Shown here: in pieces, positions 10,883 to 19,502 of the stretch
How positions within the stretch are numbered: the stretch's first letter is position 1
Layout of the letters: each line of letters opens with the position of its first letter
Assembly (NCBI GenBank): GCA_020852955.1
Contig: JADYZW010000047.1
Span: forward strand, 150,436-214,435
Reading direction: 5' to 3'
Length of the DNA: 64,000 bases
From: Deltaproteobacteria bacterium
Lineage (GTDB): Bacteria > Desulfobacterota > Binatia > UTPRO1
Position numbers and translations under genes: made by a program
The notes under the pieces: model-generated
What the model was told of the DNA's origin: nothing
Database searches by the model: none
Seen by the model: the letters and a program-made list of their open reading frames with translations, nothing else

Positions 10883-13869
10883 GCCTTCTCCAGCTCGGGG
10901 TTCGGGTTGCGGACCGACGCAAGATACGTCGTGCGCGGCCGCGCGTTGAGCTCGCCGAGGAGGGCGTAGTTCCGGGGGTCCGCCTTCGCCTTCGCGACCC
11001 GGCTCCCGGTGTCGTTGATGTCGCCGAAGACGATCGCATCCGCGGGGCACGCCTGCGCGCACGCGGTCACGATCTCGCCGTCGCGTATCGGGCGGTCCTC
11101 GCGGCGAGCGGCGATCCGCGCCTGGCTGATGCGCTGCACGCAGTACGTGCACTTCTCCATGATGCCGTACGAGCGCACGGTCACGTCGGGGTTGCGCGCC
11201 AGCTTCAGGCTCTCGGTGGTCCAGTCCTGATACTTGTAGAAATTGAAGCGGCGGACCTTGTACGGACAGTTGTTCGAGCAGTACTTCGTGCCGACGCAGC
11301 GGTTGTAGACCATGTCGTTGAGGCCTTCGCTGCTGTGCACCGTCGCGTTGACCGGACACACGACCTCGCACGGCGCCTGCTCGCAGTGCATGCACGGGAC
11401 CGGCTGGTGGTGGATCGTCGGATGCTCGGCCTCGCCCTCGAAATAGCGATCGACCCGCAGCCAGTGCATCTCGCGGCCCCGGCTCACCTGATCCTTGCCG
11501 ACGATCGGGATGTTGTTCTCGGCGTTGCACGCCAGCACGCAGGCGTTGCACCCGATGCACGAGGCGAGATCGATCGTCATGCCCCACGCGTGCCCCTCGT
11601 AGGGGAACAGCGGGTAGAGCGTCATGTCGTCGTCGGGCTGGTGCTCGAGGTGCTTCGCGAAGTCCGGCTCGTGCGTGTACTCCGCGAGGGTCGCCTCGCG
11701 GATGAGGTGGCGGCCCTCCATGCTGTGGTGTTCCTGGGTCGAGGCGAGGAGGTGTTGCGCGCCCGTTCGCCGCACGTCGGCCCCGCGCGCGATCCAGGCC
11801 GCCGTGCTCGTCCGGAGGCGATTGGCGTCGAAGCCGACGCCGTCGCCGACCCGGCCGGCGCGCCGTCGGCCGTAGCCGAGGTGGATCGTGATCGACTCGT
11901 CGGGCTGACCGGGCACGACCCAGGCCGGGGCGTCGAGCTTCCGTTCGCCGAGGGCGATCTGAACGACGTCGCCCGACACCACGCCGAGCCGCGCGGCCGT
12001 CCCCGGGCTCACGAGCGCGGCGTTGTCCCACGTGAGCTTGGTGAGCGGCTTCGGCACCTCTTGCAGCCAGCCGTTGTTCGCGAAGCGGCCGTCGAGCACG
12101 CCGGCGTCCAGGCGGAACACGATCTCGACGCCCTTCGCCTCCGCCTTCCCGCGTTCGGCGATGGCCGCGTCGACCCAGTCGGCGCGGGCGGCGAGATCCT
12201 TCGGCGCCAGCGCCGTCCCGGCGACCATGCCGTCGTGGAGCGCCGTCCGCCACCAGCGCTCGAAGTCGGCGCCCGCCTTCGGCTTCCACTCCGCGCGCAC
12301 CAGATCGAAGGCCGACTGCGGCTTGCCGTTGGCGGCCGCGACCACTTCGTGCGCGGTCTTGCCGTCGTAGAGAGGCGCGATCAGCGGCTGCACGATCGTG
12401 ACGGTGCCGTCGGCGGAGCGCACGTCCCCCCAGCTCTCCAGGTAGTGCGCTTCGGGCACGTGCCAGTGCGAGAGCACGGCCGTCTCGTCCTCGTAGAGGC
12501 CGAGGTGCACGCGGAACGGCACCTTGTCGAGCCGCGCCGCGAACTGCAGGTCGGCCGGGGCCGTCGCCACCGGATTGACGCCGAGCATCAGGAGCACCGT
12601 CACCTTGCCGGCCTCCATGTCGGCGACGAGCTCCCGCAGCGACGCGAGCGTGGCGGCCGGCTCCGCGACGACCGGATCGGTGTACACCACCGTCTTTCCG
12701 CCGTTGCCGAGCGCGGCGTTGAGCGCGTGCGCGAGCGCGTGCACGACCGCCGGCTGGTGATCGCCGGCGACGACGATGGCGCGACCGCGGTGGGCGTCGA
12801 GATCCTTCGCGACCGCCTTCACCCACGCGGCGTGCGCGGCCGCGGCACCCTGCGGCGCCCGCGGCACGGCGCGGAGCTCGGCGGCAAGCGCCCACGCGAT
12901 CGCCTCGATCTCGCCCGCGGCCGCCGCCAGGCGATGATCGGCGCGCGCGCCCGTCGGCGTCGGCGTGCTCTCGACCGCGTAGAGGCGGTTCATCTCGGCG
13001 CCGGGCTTCCGCCGCGTCGAGAAGTCCCGCAGATGGCGCACGTGGTCTCGGCCGCTCGCCAGTACGTCCGCGTCGAGCGCCAGCACCACGTCGGCGTCGG
13101 CGAAACGGTACTGCACGTCGGCGTCCGCGCCGAATGCCGTCTTCACGCCTACCCGCGCCCCGTCGCTCGCGACCGGGTCCCATTGGTGCCAGCGCGCCTG
13201 CGGCAGCGCGGTGAGCAGCGCCCGCAACTGCCCCACGAGCGTCGGCGACGAGACCGTTTCGGTGAGGATGCGGACCCCCGCGCCCCCGGCGCCGCGCTCG
13301 CGGTCGAGCGCCTGCTCAAGTGCGGCGACGAAGGCCTCCCACGTCCGGATCTCGCCCGCGCTCGTGACCGTCTGCGAACGGTCCGGATCGTAGAGACCGA
13401 GGATCGACGCCTGCATCAACGCGTCGGTGGCCCCGCGGCTCGACGGGTGGTCGGGATTGCCGTCGATCTTGGTCGGACGCCCCATGTGGCTCTCGACCAG
13501 GAGCCCGGTGCCGACGCCGCCGAGCGGCATCGCCGTCGCAAAATAGAGCGGTCGCCCCGGAATAATGTCTTCGGGCGCCTTCACGTACGGCATGATGAGC
13601 TCGGTCGGCTGGCGGGTGCACGCCGACACCCCGGCGAGCGCGAGCGACGCCCCCATCAACTGAAGGAACTGCCGCCGATCGACGGCCTCGAGCATGCTCG
13701 CCGCCTGGCGCGGCAGTTCTTGCTGCAGCATGGCCTCGAAGCCGGGCCGCCGCGCCAGCGCCTCGAGGCTCCGCCAGTAGTGCTTGCCGCGCGCGGCGGC
13801 GAGCTCCTCGCGGACGGCGGCGAGTTCCAGGGCCGGCCCGTCGGAATGCGGATGCGTCGGATCGCTCAT
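10879..13869 (-). CDS. actB: Alternative complex III iron-sulfur/molybdopterin-like subunit ActB
   Basis: A 996-residue fusion of a molybdopterin-oxidoreductase-like domain (ActB1) and a ferredoxin domain (ActB2). Residues 64-84 (DRRQFLQLMGASLALAG onward) form a Tat-type signal with Arg65-Arg66, so the protein is exported folded. The B1 part lacks an obvious cofactor site, as known for ACIII. The C-terminal part carries four Cys clusters that should bind one 3Fe-4S and three 4Fe-4S centres, seen in CIGCNACVLAC, CMHCEQAPCEVVC, CVGTKYCSNNC and CTYC with ACAQAC. I choose ATG 13869, which overlaps the actA stop (ATGA), over GTG 13878. It conducts electrons from quinol to the cytochromes. Confidence 0.95.
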
Positions 13870-14519
13870 CGGTGGCACGTATCGCAGTCGGTCTTCGGCT
13901 GCACGTCGTTCGCCTTCAGGAGCTCACGGCCGAGCGCGAGCTGATCGCCGCCCGGCGGCTGCCATCCCATCGTGAAGACCTCCTCCTTGGGACGTACGTA
14001 GCGCTCGGGGTTGCGATGGCACTCCAGGCACCATTCCATCTGCAGGGAATTCTGCTGCCACGTCAGGTTCATGCGGTCGATGCGGCCGTGGCAGGTCTCG
14101 CAGCCGACGCCCTTGGCGACGTGGATGGAGTGGTTGAAGTAGACGAAGTCGGGAAGATCGTGGACCTTCACCCACGGGATCGAGGCGTCGGTGCGGAGGC
14201 TCGCGCGCACGGGCTCGAGCGTCGGGCTGTCGGCCCAGATCTGCTTGTGACAGTTCATGCACGTCTGGGTGGGGGGGATGCCGGCCTTCGCGCCGGTCTC
14301 GACCCCCGTGTGGCAGTAGCGGCAGTCGATCCCGAGCTCGCCCGCGTGATGCCGGTGGCTGAACGGCACGGGCTGCTCGAGCGCGAGACCGGCCCCCGTC
14401 ACGTACGACGAGCGGTTCACGAGATCCAATCCGTAGCCGGCCGCCGCGACCACGATGAGCGCCCCGAAGATGCTGACCCGCGCGATCGTGTTCGTGCTGC
14501 GGTGAAAGACCTGAGGCAC
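13866..14519 (-). CDS. actA: Alternative complex III pentahaem cytochrome ActA
   Basis: A 217-residue multihaem cytochrome c. An N-terminal helix (about residues 15-35) anchors it, and five haem motifs follow: CRYCH, CMNCH, CETCH, CLECH and CDTCH. The start MPQVFHRSTNTIARVSIFGA is the family consensus and fixes the GTG at 14519, although there is no visible ribosome-binding site. It is the first gene of the twelve-gene operon. A -10-like TATTAT ends only ten bases upstream of the GTG, so the transcript may be leaderless or nearly so. ActA passes electrons within ACIII toward the acceptor cytochrome. Confidence 0.96.
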   Translation of the reverse strand: MPQVFHRSTNTIARVSIFGALIVVAAAGYGLDLVNRSSYVTGAGLALEQPVPFSHRHHAGELGIDCRYCHTGVETGAKAGIPPTQTCMNCHKQIWADSPTLEPVRASLRTDASIPWVKVHDLPDFVYFNHSIHVAKGVGCETCHGRIDRMNLTWQQNSLQMEWCLECHRNPERYVRPKEEVFTMGWQPPGGDQLALGRELLKANDVQPKTDCDTCHR

Positions 14520-14529
14520 GCGGGGGCGG

Positions 14530-14573
14530 ATAATACCGATGACGCTCGATCCCGCAAGTTCACGGAAAGTGAA
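14530..14573 (-). promoter_or_regulatory. Predicted act-cox operon promoter with inverted repeat
   Basis: Reading the minus strand, TTGCGG (14557-14552) and TATTAT (14535-14530) are spaced by 16 bases, a good sigma-70-like pair. Just upstream of the -35 lies TTCAC-N5-GTGAA (14573-14559), a possible operator. The 81-base gap between the dehydrogenase stop and actA is the only sizeable gap before the operon, so a promoter is expected here. Transcription would begin within a few bases of the actA GTG. Confidence 0.5.
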
Positions 14574-14600
14574 TTAGCCTGATCGAGCTCAGAAGCGATC

Positions 14601-15677
14601 CTAATGCGACGCGATCACGGTCCGCGCCGCGCCCGGCCCGGCCGCGTCGAGCCGCTCGCGGGCGAGCGCGAGCGCGGCCTCGTGTGGCGGGACGCTCCGC
14701 GCCGCCGCCGCGGCGAACACGCGGGCGATGCGCGCCTCGATGCACCGGACGACGTCGAGCGCGTGCGCGCCGCGGCCCGCGCCGCATTCGTAGCCCGCGA
14801 TCACCGCGCCCGCGTTGACCGCGAAGTCCGGCGCGTACCAGACCCCGCGCGCGTGCAGCACGCGTCCCGCGGCCGGCGTCGCGAGCTGATTGTTCGCCGC
14901 ACCGGCGATGCCCCGTGCCGCGATCGTCCGCGCCACCTCCTCGGTCACGACCTCGCCCGCCGCGCACGGCGCGAAGAGGTCCACGGGACGCTCGAAGATC
15001 CGGCGCGCGTCGACGCGCGCGGCGCCCGTCTCCACCGAGCAGAGCTCGGCGCGATCCTCGTCGATCTCCGCGAACGCCACCTCCGCGCCCTCCCCCACGA
15101 GGAGGCGGACGAGCGCGAGCCCGACGTCGCCCACGCCCTGCACGAGCACACGCGCGCCGCCGAGGCGGTCGGCGCCCGCGACGCGACGCCAGATCGCGCG
15201 CATCGCCGCCACGACGCCGGTCGCCGTCGCGAGATCGAGCCCGCCGGGCGCGTCCTCGGCGAGGACGTGCCGGGTCCGCGAGGTCACGAGCGCGAGCTCG
15301 GCGGCCGTCGTACCGTAGTCGCACGCGGTCACGTAGCGTCCGCCGAGCGCCTCGATGAGCTCGCCGAGCAGCGGGAACGCCGCCGCGGGATCGAACCCGC
15401 GCGCGACGGGATCCTTCAACACGACGGCCTTGCCGCCGCCGTAGGCGAGCTCGGCGAGAGCGTTCTTGTGGCTCATGGCGCGCGCGAGCCGGAGGACGTC
15501 GCGCACGCCTTCCTCCGGCGTCGGATAGGCGCGCCAGCGGATGCCACCGCAGGCCGGCCCGAGGCGCAGATCGTCGATGGCGATCACCGCCGTGAGCCCG
15601 AGGGCGGGTCGCTCCAGCACGTGCAGCTCGGCCGGCACCAGCTCGGCGGCGAGCGTCGCGTAGTCGATCGCGCTCAC
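14601..15677 (-). CDS. Leucine/Glu-family amino acid dehydrogenase
   Basis: A 358-residue NAD-dependent dehydrogenase of the Glu/Leu/Phe/Val family, closest in layout to leucine dehydrogenase. The N-terminal domain has GGIRW and the two catalytic-region lysines in MSHKNALAELAYGGGKAVVL. A CDYGTT segment corresponds to the usual VGT motif, and a Rossmann motif VLVQGVGDVGLALV follows. It would oxidatively deaminate branched-chain amino acids to 2-oxoacids. I choose the GTG at 15677 because it overlaps the pdxH stop as GTGA; the frame continues upstream only as a shadow. Exact substrate is uncertain. Confidence 0.88.
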   Translation of the reverse strand: MSAIDYATLAAELVPAELHVLERPALGLTAVIAIDDLRLGPACGGIRWRAYPTPEEGVRDVLRLARAMSHKNALAELAYGGGKAVVLKDPVARGFDPAAAFPLLGELIEALGGRYVTACDYGTTAAELALVTSRTRHVLAEDAPGGLDLATATGVVAAMRAIWRRVAGADRLGGARVLVQGVGDVGLALVRLLVGEGAEVAFAEIDEDRAELCSVETGAARVDARRIFERPVDLFAPCAAGEVVTEEVARTIAARGIAGAANNQLATPAAGRVLHARGVWYAPDFAVNAGAVIAGYECGAGRGAHALDVVRCIEARIARVFAAAAARSVPPHEAALALARERLDAAGPGAARTVIASH

Positions 15678-16252
15678 GGCTGCAGGAGCCGGCGGCGCCA
15701 CCCCCCGCGCCGCCGCTCGAAGCGCTCGCGACGGTGGAGGCGGGACTCGCCGCGGGTCCAGAACTCGATCGCGCGCGGCGCGAGGCGATAGCCGCGCCAG
15801 AGCGGGGGCCGCGGCACATCGTCGCCGGGATGGCGGCGTCCGAGCGCCCGCCAGCGCCGCACGAGCGCGGCCCGGCTCGCGAGCGGCGCGCTCTGCGTCG
15901 ACGCCGATGCGGCGAGCCGGCTCTCCCGCGGGCGCGTGGCCCAGTAGGCGTCGGCCTCGGGGCCGTCGACGACCACGACGCGCCCCTCCACCCGCACCTG
16001 CCGGCCGAGCGCGTCCCAATAGCAGGCGAGCGCCGCCTCGGGATTCGCCTCGAGCTCCCGGCCTTTGCGACTGCGGCCGTCGGTGAAGAACACGAAGCCG
16101 CGCACATCGGCGTGCTTCAGGAGCACGTAGCGCACCGACGGACGCCCGCGCGCATCCGCCGTCGCGAGCGCGACCGCCTCCGGCAGCGGGGCGCCCGCGC
16201 GCTCGGCCTCGGCGTACCAGCGACGGAACCGGGCGATCGGCGACGGCGGCAT
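15674..16252 (-). CDS. pdxH: Pyridoxamine 5'-phosphate oxidase
   Basis: A 192-residue FMN enzyme that makes pyridoxal phosphate. Family motifs are in order: PEAVALATADARGRPSVRYV, VLLKHADVRGFVFFTDGRSR with the RxxLLK-like FMN region, KGRELEANPEAALACYW, and the C-terminal PPLWRGYRLAPRAIEFWTRG ending in a substrate-binding RLHRRERFE-like segment. I choose ATG at 16252 over an in-frame TTG at 16288. It overlaps the downstream dehydrogenase by GTGA, so the two are co-translated. The link is reasonable because vitamin B6 serves amino acid metabolism, but both genes may simply share a promoter. Confidence 0.93.
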   Translation of the reverse strand: MPPSPIARFRRWYAEAERAGAPLPEAVALATADARGRPSVRYVLLKHADVRGFVFFTDGRSRKGRELEANPEAALACYWDALGRQVRVEGRVVVVDGPEADAYWATRPRESRLAASASTQSAPLASRAALVRRWRALGRRHPGDDVPRPPLWRGYRLAPRAIEFWTRGESRLHRRERFERRRGGWRRRLLQP

Positions 16253-16317
16253 GACGCGCAGCCTAGTGGGTCGGCGGCGACGCGACAACCGATCCGGCGC
16301 CGCTCGCGGCCGGGACC

Positions 16318-17103
16318 CTACGCGAGATCCACGTAGGCGCGGCGCACCGCCTCGGGATCGTACGCGCGCTCGAGGCGCCGCACGATGAAGTGGCCGCGCG
16401 CGACGTCCTGGAAGTGATCCATGAAGAGCGCGTTCACGACGGCGCCGCCGGCCGCGCCGAGGAGCGGTAGCGCCTGCGCCGCCGTCTTCTCGGAGACGAC
16501 CATGCCGTAGCGCGCGGCGATCTGCGTGAGAAAGCGCACGACCGCGGGCGCGCCCTCCCGGGCGAGCCCGCGCTCCGCCACGAACTGCGCCGCCTCGGCG
16601 AGCGCCCGCGCGAGCGCGCCGCGGATCGCGAAGTACGCCGACTCGGCGGCGTCGTCCGCCTGCGTCCGGCCGCCGAGCGCGAAGACCTGCAGGCAGGCGA
16701 GGCGCGTCTCGGGGAGGCGCAGCCGCTCACCCTCGCTGCGGGCGACGTCGGCGATCGAGCGCAGCATGAGCGTGGTCGAGACCGGAAGCTCGATCGCGAG
16801 CGCCGGCATCCCGAAGAGCCCGCCGCCCGCGCCCGTCGCAGTGACCAGCACCTTGTGCCAGAGGTCGGCCGAGCGCGCGCCGGGCGCGTCGTCGAGAGTC
16901 ACGAGCGCGAACCGGAGCGCGGTCTCGAGCGCCCGCCGCGTCGCCGCCGTGACGAGCGCCGAGGCGCGCCGGGGCAGGAGCTCGATGCCGCGCTCGATCG
17001 GCAGGCCGACCACGTTGCTGATGCGGATCGCGAGGCTCGTCCGCTCGAGCAGCCGCTTCGCGCGCCGGAGGTCGCGCTGGTCGGGCCCGGAGAGGCGCGT
17101 CAT
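16318..17103 (-). CDS. EcsC family protein
   Basis: A 261-residue protein of the EcsC family. The start region has a long charged helix, a hydrophobic central GAGGGLFGMPALAIELPVST stretch follows, then RSIADVARSEGERL and a C-terminal MDHFQDVARGHFIVRRLER. These segments match the family. EcsC proteins occur near ABC exporters in Firmicutes and as stand-alone genes elsewhere; their activity is unknown. The start is ATG 17103 in preference to an in-frame GTG at 17127. No exporter gene is next to it here. Confidence 0.82.
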   Translation of the reverse strand: MTRLSGPDQRDLRRAKRLLERTSLAIRISNVVGLPIERGIELLPRRASALVTAATRRALETALRFALVTLDDAPGARSADLWHKVLVTATGAGGGLFGMPALAIELPVSTTLMLRSIADVARSEGERLRLPETRLACLQVFALGGRTQADDAAESAYFAIRGALARALAEAAQFVAERGLAREGAPAVVRFLTQIAARYGMVVSEKTAAQALPLLGAAGGAVVNALFMDHFQDVARGHFIVRRLERAYDPEAVRRAYVDLA

Positions 17104-17188
17104 CGCCGCCTCGATACCGCAGGCCACGCCGGAAGGGAACGTTGCCCGCGATCGGGAACGGCGCGCCCGTCGCCGCGAGCGCGGTCGA

Positions 17189-17575
17189 TCACTCGGGTGC
17201 GGCGCTCTGCGTCGGCACCGGCCGCCCCTGCCGCTTCAGCCCCCACTCCAGCAGCATCTGGTCGCGGATGCGCGAGCCGATCGCGAACATCGCGTCGGGC
17301 ACGGTGCGGTTCTGGTTCGCGGGATCGGCGTAGAACGTATTGATGTCGGCCACCCACTTCTCGAAGTTCTTGCCGCCCCCGGTCGGAACGTTCAGCCGCT
17401 GGTCCTTGCGCTGCGCCATGGTCACGGCGTCGAGGTAGCCGATCACGTAGCCGAGCTGGAACGGGTGGCCGTAGCCGTTCCAAATGTTGTAGCGCAGCGC
17501 CGCGAACGAGCTCGCCGCGGCGAAACAGAACCCCCCGAATGCCGCCACGGTCGCGACCGCGATCATCTTCCGCAT
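17189..17575 (-). CDS. Small secreted protein, function unknown
   Basis: A 128-residue protein I do not recognise. Starting from ATG 17575 it has a signal peptide of about 25 residues (MRKMIAVATVAAFGGFCFAA). The mature part contains GYVIGYLDAVTMAQRKD, WVADINTFYADPANQNR and a hydrophobic-amphipathic end, MFAIGSRIRDQMLLEWGLKR. The frame is open to 17614, but starting there would put the signal peptide inside the protein. It is divergent from the CoA-transferase gene at 17675. It is predicted to be periplasmic. Confidence 0.7.
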   Translation of the reverse strand: MRKMIAVATVAAFGGFCFAAASSFAALRYNIWNGYGHPFQLGYVIGYLDAVTMAQRKDQRLNVPTGGGKNFEKWVADINTFYADPANQNRTVPDAMFAIGSRIRDQMLLEWGLKRQGRPVPTQSAAPE

Positions 17576-17674
17576 GATGCGCGCGACATACTCAGGGGCC
17601 GATGCGGTCGTCAATGCACCCGGCGCGCCGCGGCGAGGTGCAGATCCGCCGCGGCCGAGCTATGAGGGGCTCCC

Positions 17675-18970
17675 ATGAGCACGCCCGTCCCCGACTGGAG
17701 ACGCCGAGCCGTCGACGCCGACACGGCGGTCGGGCTCGTCCGGAGCGGCGGCAACGTCTTCCTCCAGGGCGCCGCCGCGACGCCGACCCCGCTCATCGAG
17801 GCGCTGGCGCGCCGGGGCGACGTCGAGGGAATCCGCCTCTACCATCTCCACCTGCAGGGGCCGGTGCCCTTCGTGGAGCCGGCGCTCGTCGCGCGCTTCC
17901 GCTGCGTATCGCTCTTCACCGGCGCGAACATGCGGGCGGCGGTGAACGACGGCCGCGCGGACCACGTCCCGATCTTCCTGTCCGAGGTGCCGGCGCTCTT
18001 CGCCGACGGCCAGGTGCCGCTCGACGCCGCCTTCGTGCAGATCTCCCCGCCCGACCGCCACGGCTTCTGCTCGCTCGGCACGTCGGTCGACACGGCGCGC
18101 GCCGCCGTCGACCACGCCCGCCTGGTCATCGCCGAGATCAACGACCGCATGCCGCGCACGCACGGCAACACGCTCGTGCCCTTCGCGCGCATCGACCGCT
18201 TCGTGCACACGGATCGCCCGCTCTACGAGACGCCGCCCGAGGACGAAACACCGGTCGTCACCCGCATCGCCGAACAGGTCGCCGCCCTCGTGCGCGACGG
18301 CGCGACGCTGCAGATGGGCATCGGGGCGATCCCCGACGCGGTGCTGTCGCGCCTCGGCGACCGGCGCGACCTCGGCGTCCACAGCGAGATGTTCTCGGAC
18401 CGCCTCGTCGACCTGGTCGCAACCGGCGCCGTCACCAACCGCCGGAAGAAGATCTTCCACGGCCGCATCGTCACGAGCTTCGTGGCCGGGACCCGGCGCA
18501 CCTTCGACTTCGTCGACGACAACCCGCTGGTCGAGTTCCATCCCTGCGACCGCACCAACGACCCGATGGCGATCCAGCAGAACCCGGGCGTGACCGCGAT
18601 CAACTCGGCGCTCGAGGTCGACCTCTCGGGCCAGGTGTGCGCCGACTCGATCGGCCACCGCATCGTCTCCGGCATCGGCGGCCAGCTCGACTTCATGCGC
18701 GGCGCCGCGCGCTCGCCGGGCGGCGCCGCGATCATCGCGCTGCCGTCGACCGCGAAGAACGGCACGCTCTCGCGCATCGTGGCGACGCTCGCGGCGGGCG
18801 CCGGGGTCGTCACCTCACGCGGGCACGTGCACTGGGTCGTGACCGAACACGGGGCGGTGAACCTGCACGGCATCTCGCTCCGCGAGCGCGCCGAGCGCCT
18901 GATCGGGGTCGCGCACCCCGACCACCGCGCCGAGCTCCGCCGAGCCGCCGCCGCCGCGCGGACCGGGTGA
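17675..18970 (+). CDS. Acetyl-CoA hydrolase/4-hydroxybutyrate CoA-transferase family
   Basis: A 431-residue family I CoA-transferase resembling 4-hydroxybutyrate or propionate CoA-transferase. The N-terminal half contains PPDRHGFCSLGTSVD and the middle has ATLQMGIGAIPDAVL followed by GVHSEMFSDRLVDL, whose Glu is the expected acyl-CoA-forming residue. GQVCADSIG and FMRGAARSPGGAAIIALPST follow in the C-terminal domain. The ATG at 17675 has a purine-rich GAGGGG site upstream. It swaps CoA between short-chain acids; the substrate cannot be told from sequence. It is monocistronic and divergent from the small secreted protein. Confidence 0.9.
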   Translation: MSTPVPDWRRRAVDADTAVGLVRSGGNVFLQGAAATPTPLIEALARRGDVEGIRLYHLHLQGPVPFVEPALVARFRCVSLFTGANMRAAVNDGRADHVPIFLSEVPALFADGQVPLDAAFVQISPPDRHGFCSLGTSVDTARAAVDHARLVIAEINDRMPRTHGNTLVPFARIDRFVHTDRPLYETPPEDETPVVTRIAEQVAALVRDGATLQMGIGAIPDAVLSRLGDRRDLGVHSEMFSDRLVDLVATGAVTNRRKKIFHGRIVTSFVAGTRRTFDFVDDNPLVEFHPCDRTNDPMAIQQNPGVTAINSALEVDLSGQVCADSIGHRIVSGIGGQLDFMRGAARSPGGAAIIALPSTAKNGTLSRIVATLAAGAGVVTSRGHVHWVVTEHGAVNLHGISLRERAERLIGVAHPDHRAELRRAAAAARTG

Positions 18971-18983
18971 TCCGCGCGCGCCC

Positions 18984-19502
18984 TCATTCGGCGCGATCCT
19001 TGAAGCGCGCCCCGTCGTTGCGCACCGCCGGCGCGCCGTAGCGCGACTCCCAGCACGCGCCCGTGTCGGCGCGCCGGAGCTGGACCACGAGCCGCGGGTC
19101 CTGCGCGAACGGCAGAGCCGGGAGCGCGAGCCGGGCGCCCTGGGCGCGGAGCTGGATCCTGGCGCGACCCGCCGCGCCGGCCTTCACGACGAGCTGGCGC
19201 ACGCCCTCGACCGACGCGTTCCGGTCCTTGTAGCGGAAGCCCGCGTCGGTCGCGCGCCAGCAGGGCTTGCCGTCGCAGATTCCGCCCGCCGCGACGCCGG
19301 CGCTCAGCACGAGCCGGGGCGCGCCGCCGGTCTCGTCCCAGGCGCAGACGCGATAGCCCGTGCCCGCCGCGGGATCGCCGAAGTCGGCGCGCGACGTCGC
19401 CGCGCCGTCGACCCAGGACCACGCGAGCCGGGCCTTCGCGTCCGTCGCCGCGTCTCCGAGATCGAGGCTGCCGCGCCCCGGGACGACCTGCTGGCGGCAG
19501 CC
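18984..19502 (-). other. Shared Cys-containing C-terminal domain, copy A
   Basis: Codes residues 511-682 of the GH5 protein. Landmarks are GCRQ, WSWVDGAATSRADFGDP, GYRVCAWD, DGKPCW, GFRYKD, LPALPFAQ, GACWE and a closing FKDRAE. Copy B lies at 44824-45321. The two align over their whole length with few gaps. Confidence 0.85.

Noticed and set aside
11335-13944. 869-residue open frame opposite actB
   Set aside because: Antisense shadow of actB; the composition is Arg/Val/Glu-rich without motifs, while actB has four iron-sulfur clusters and a Tat signal.
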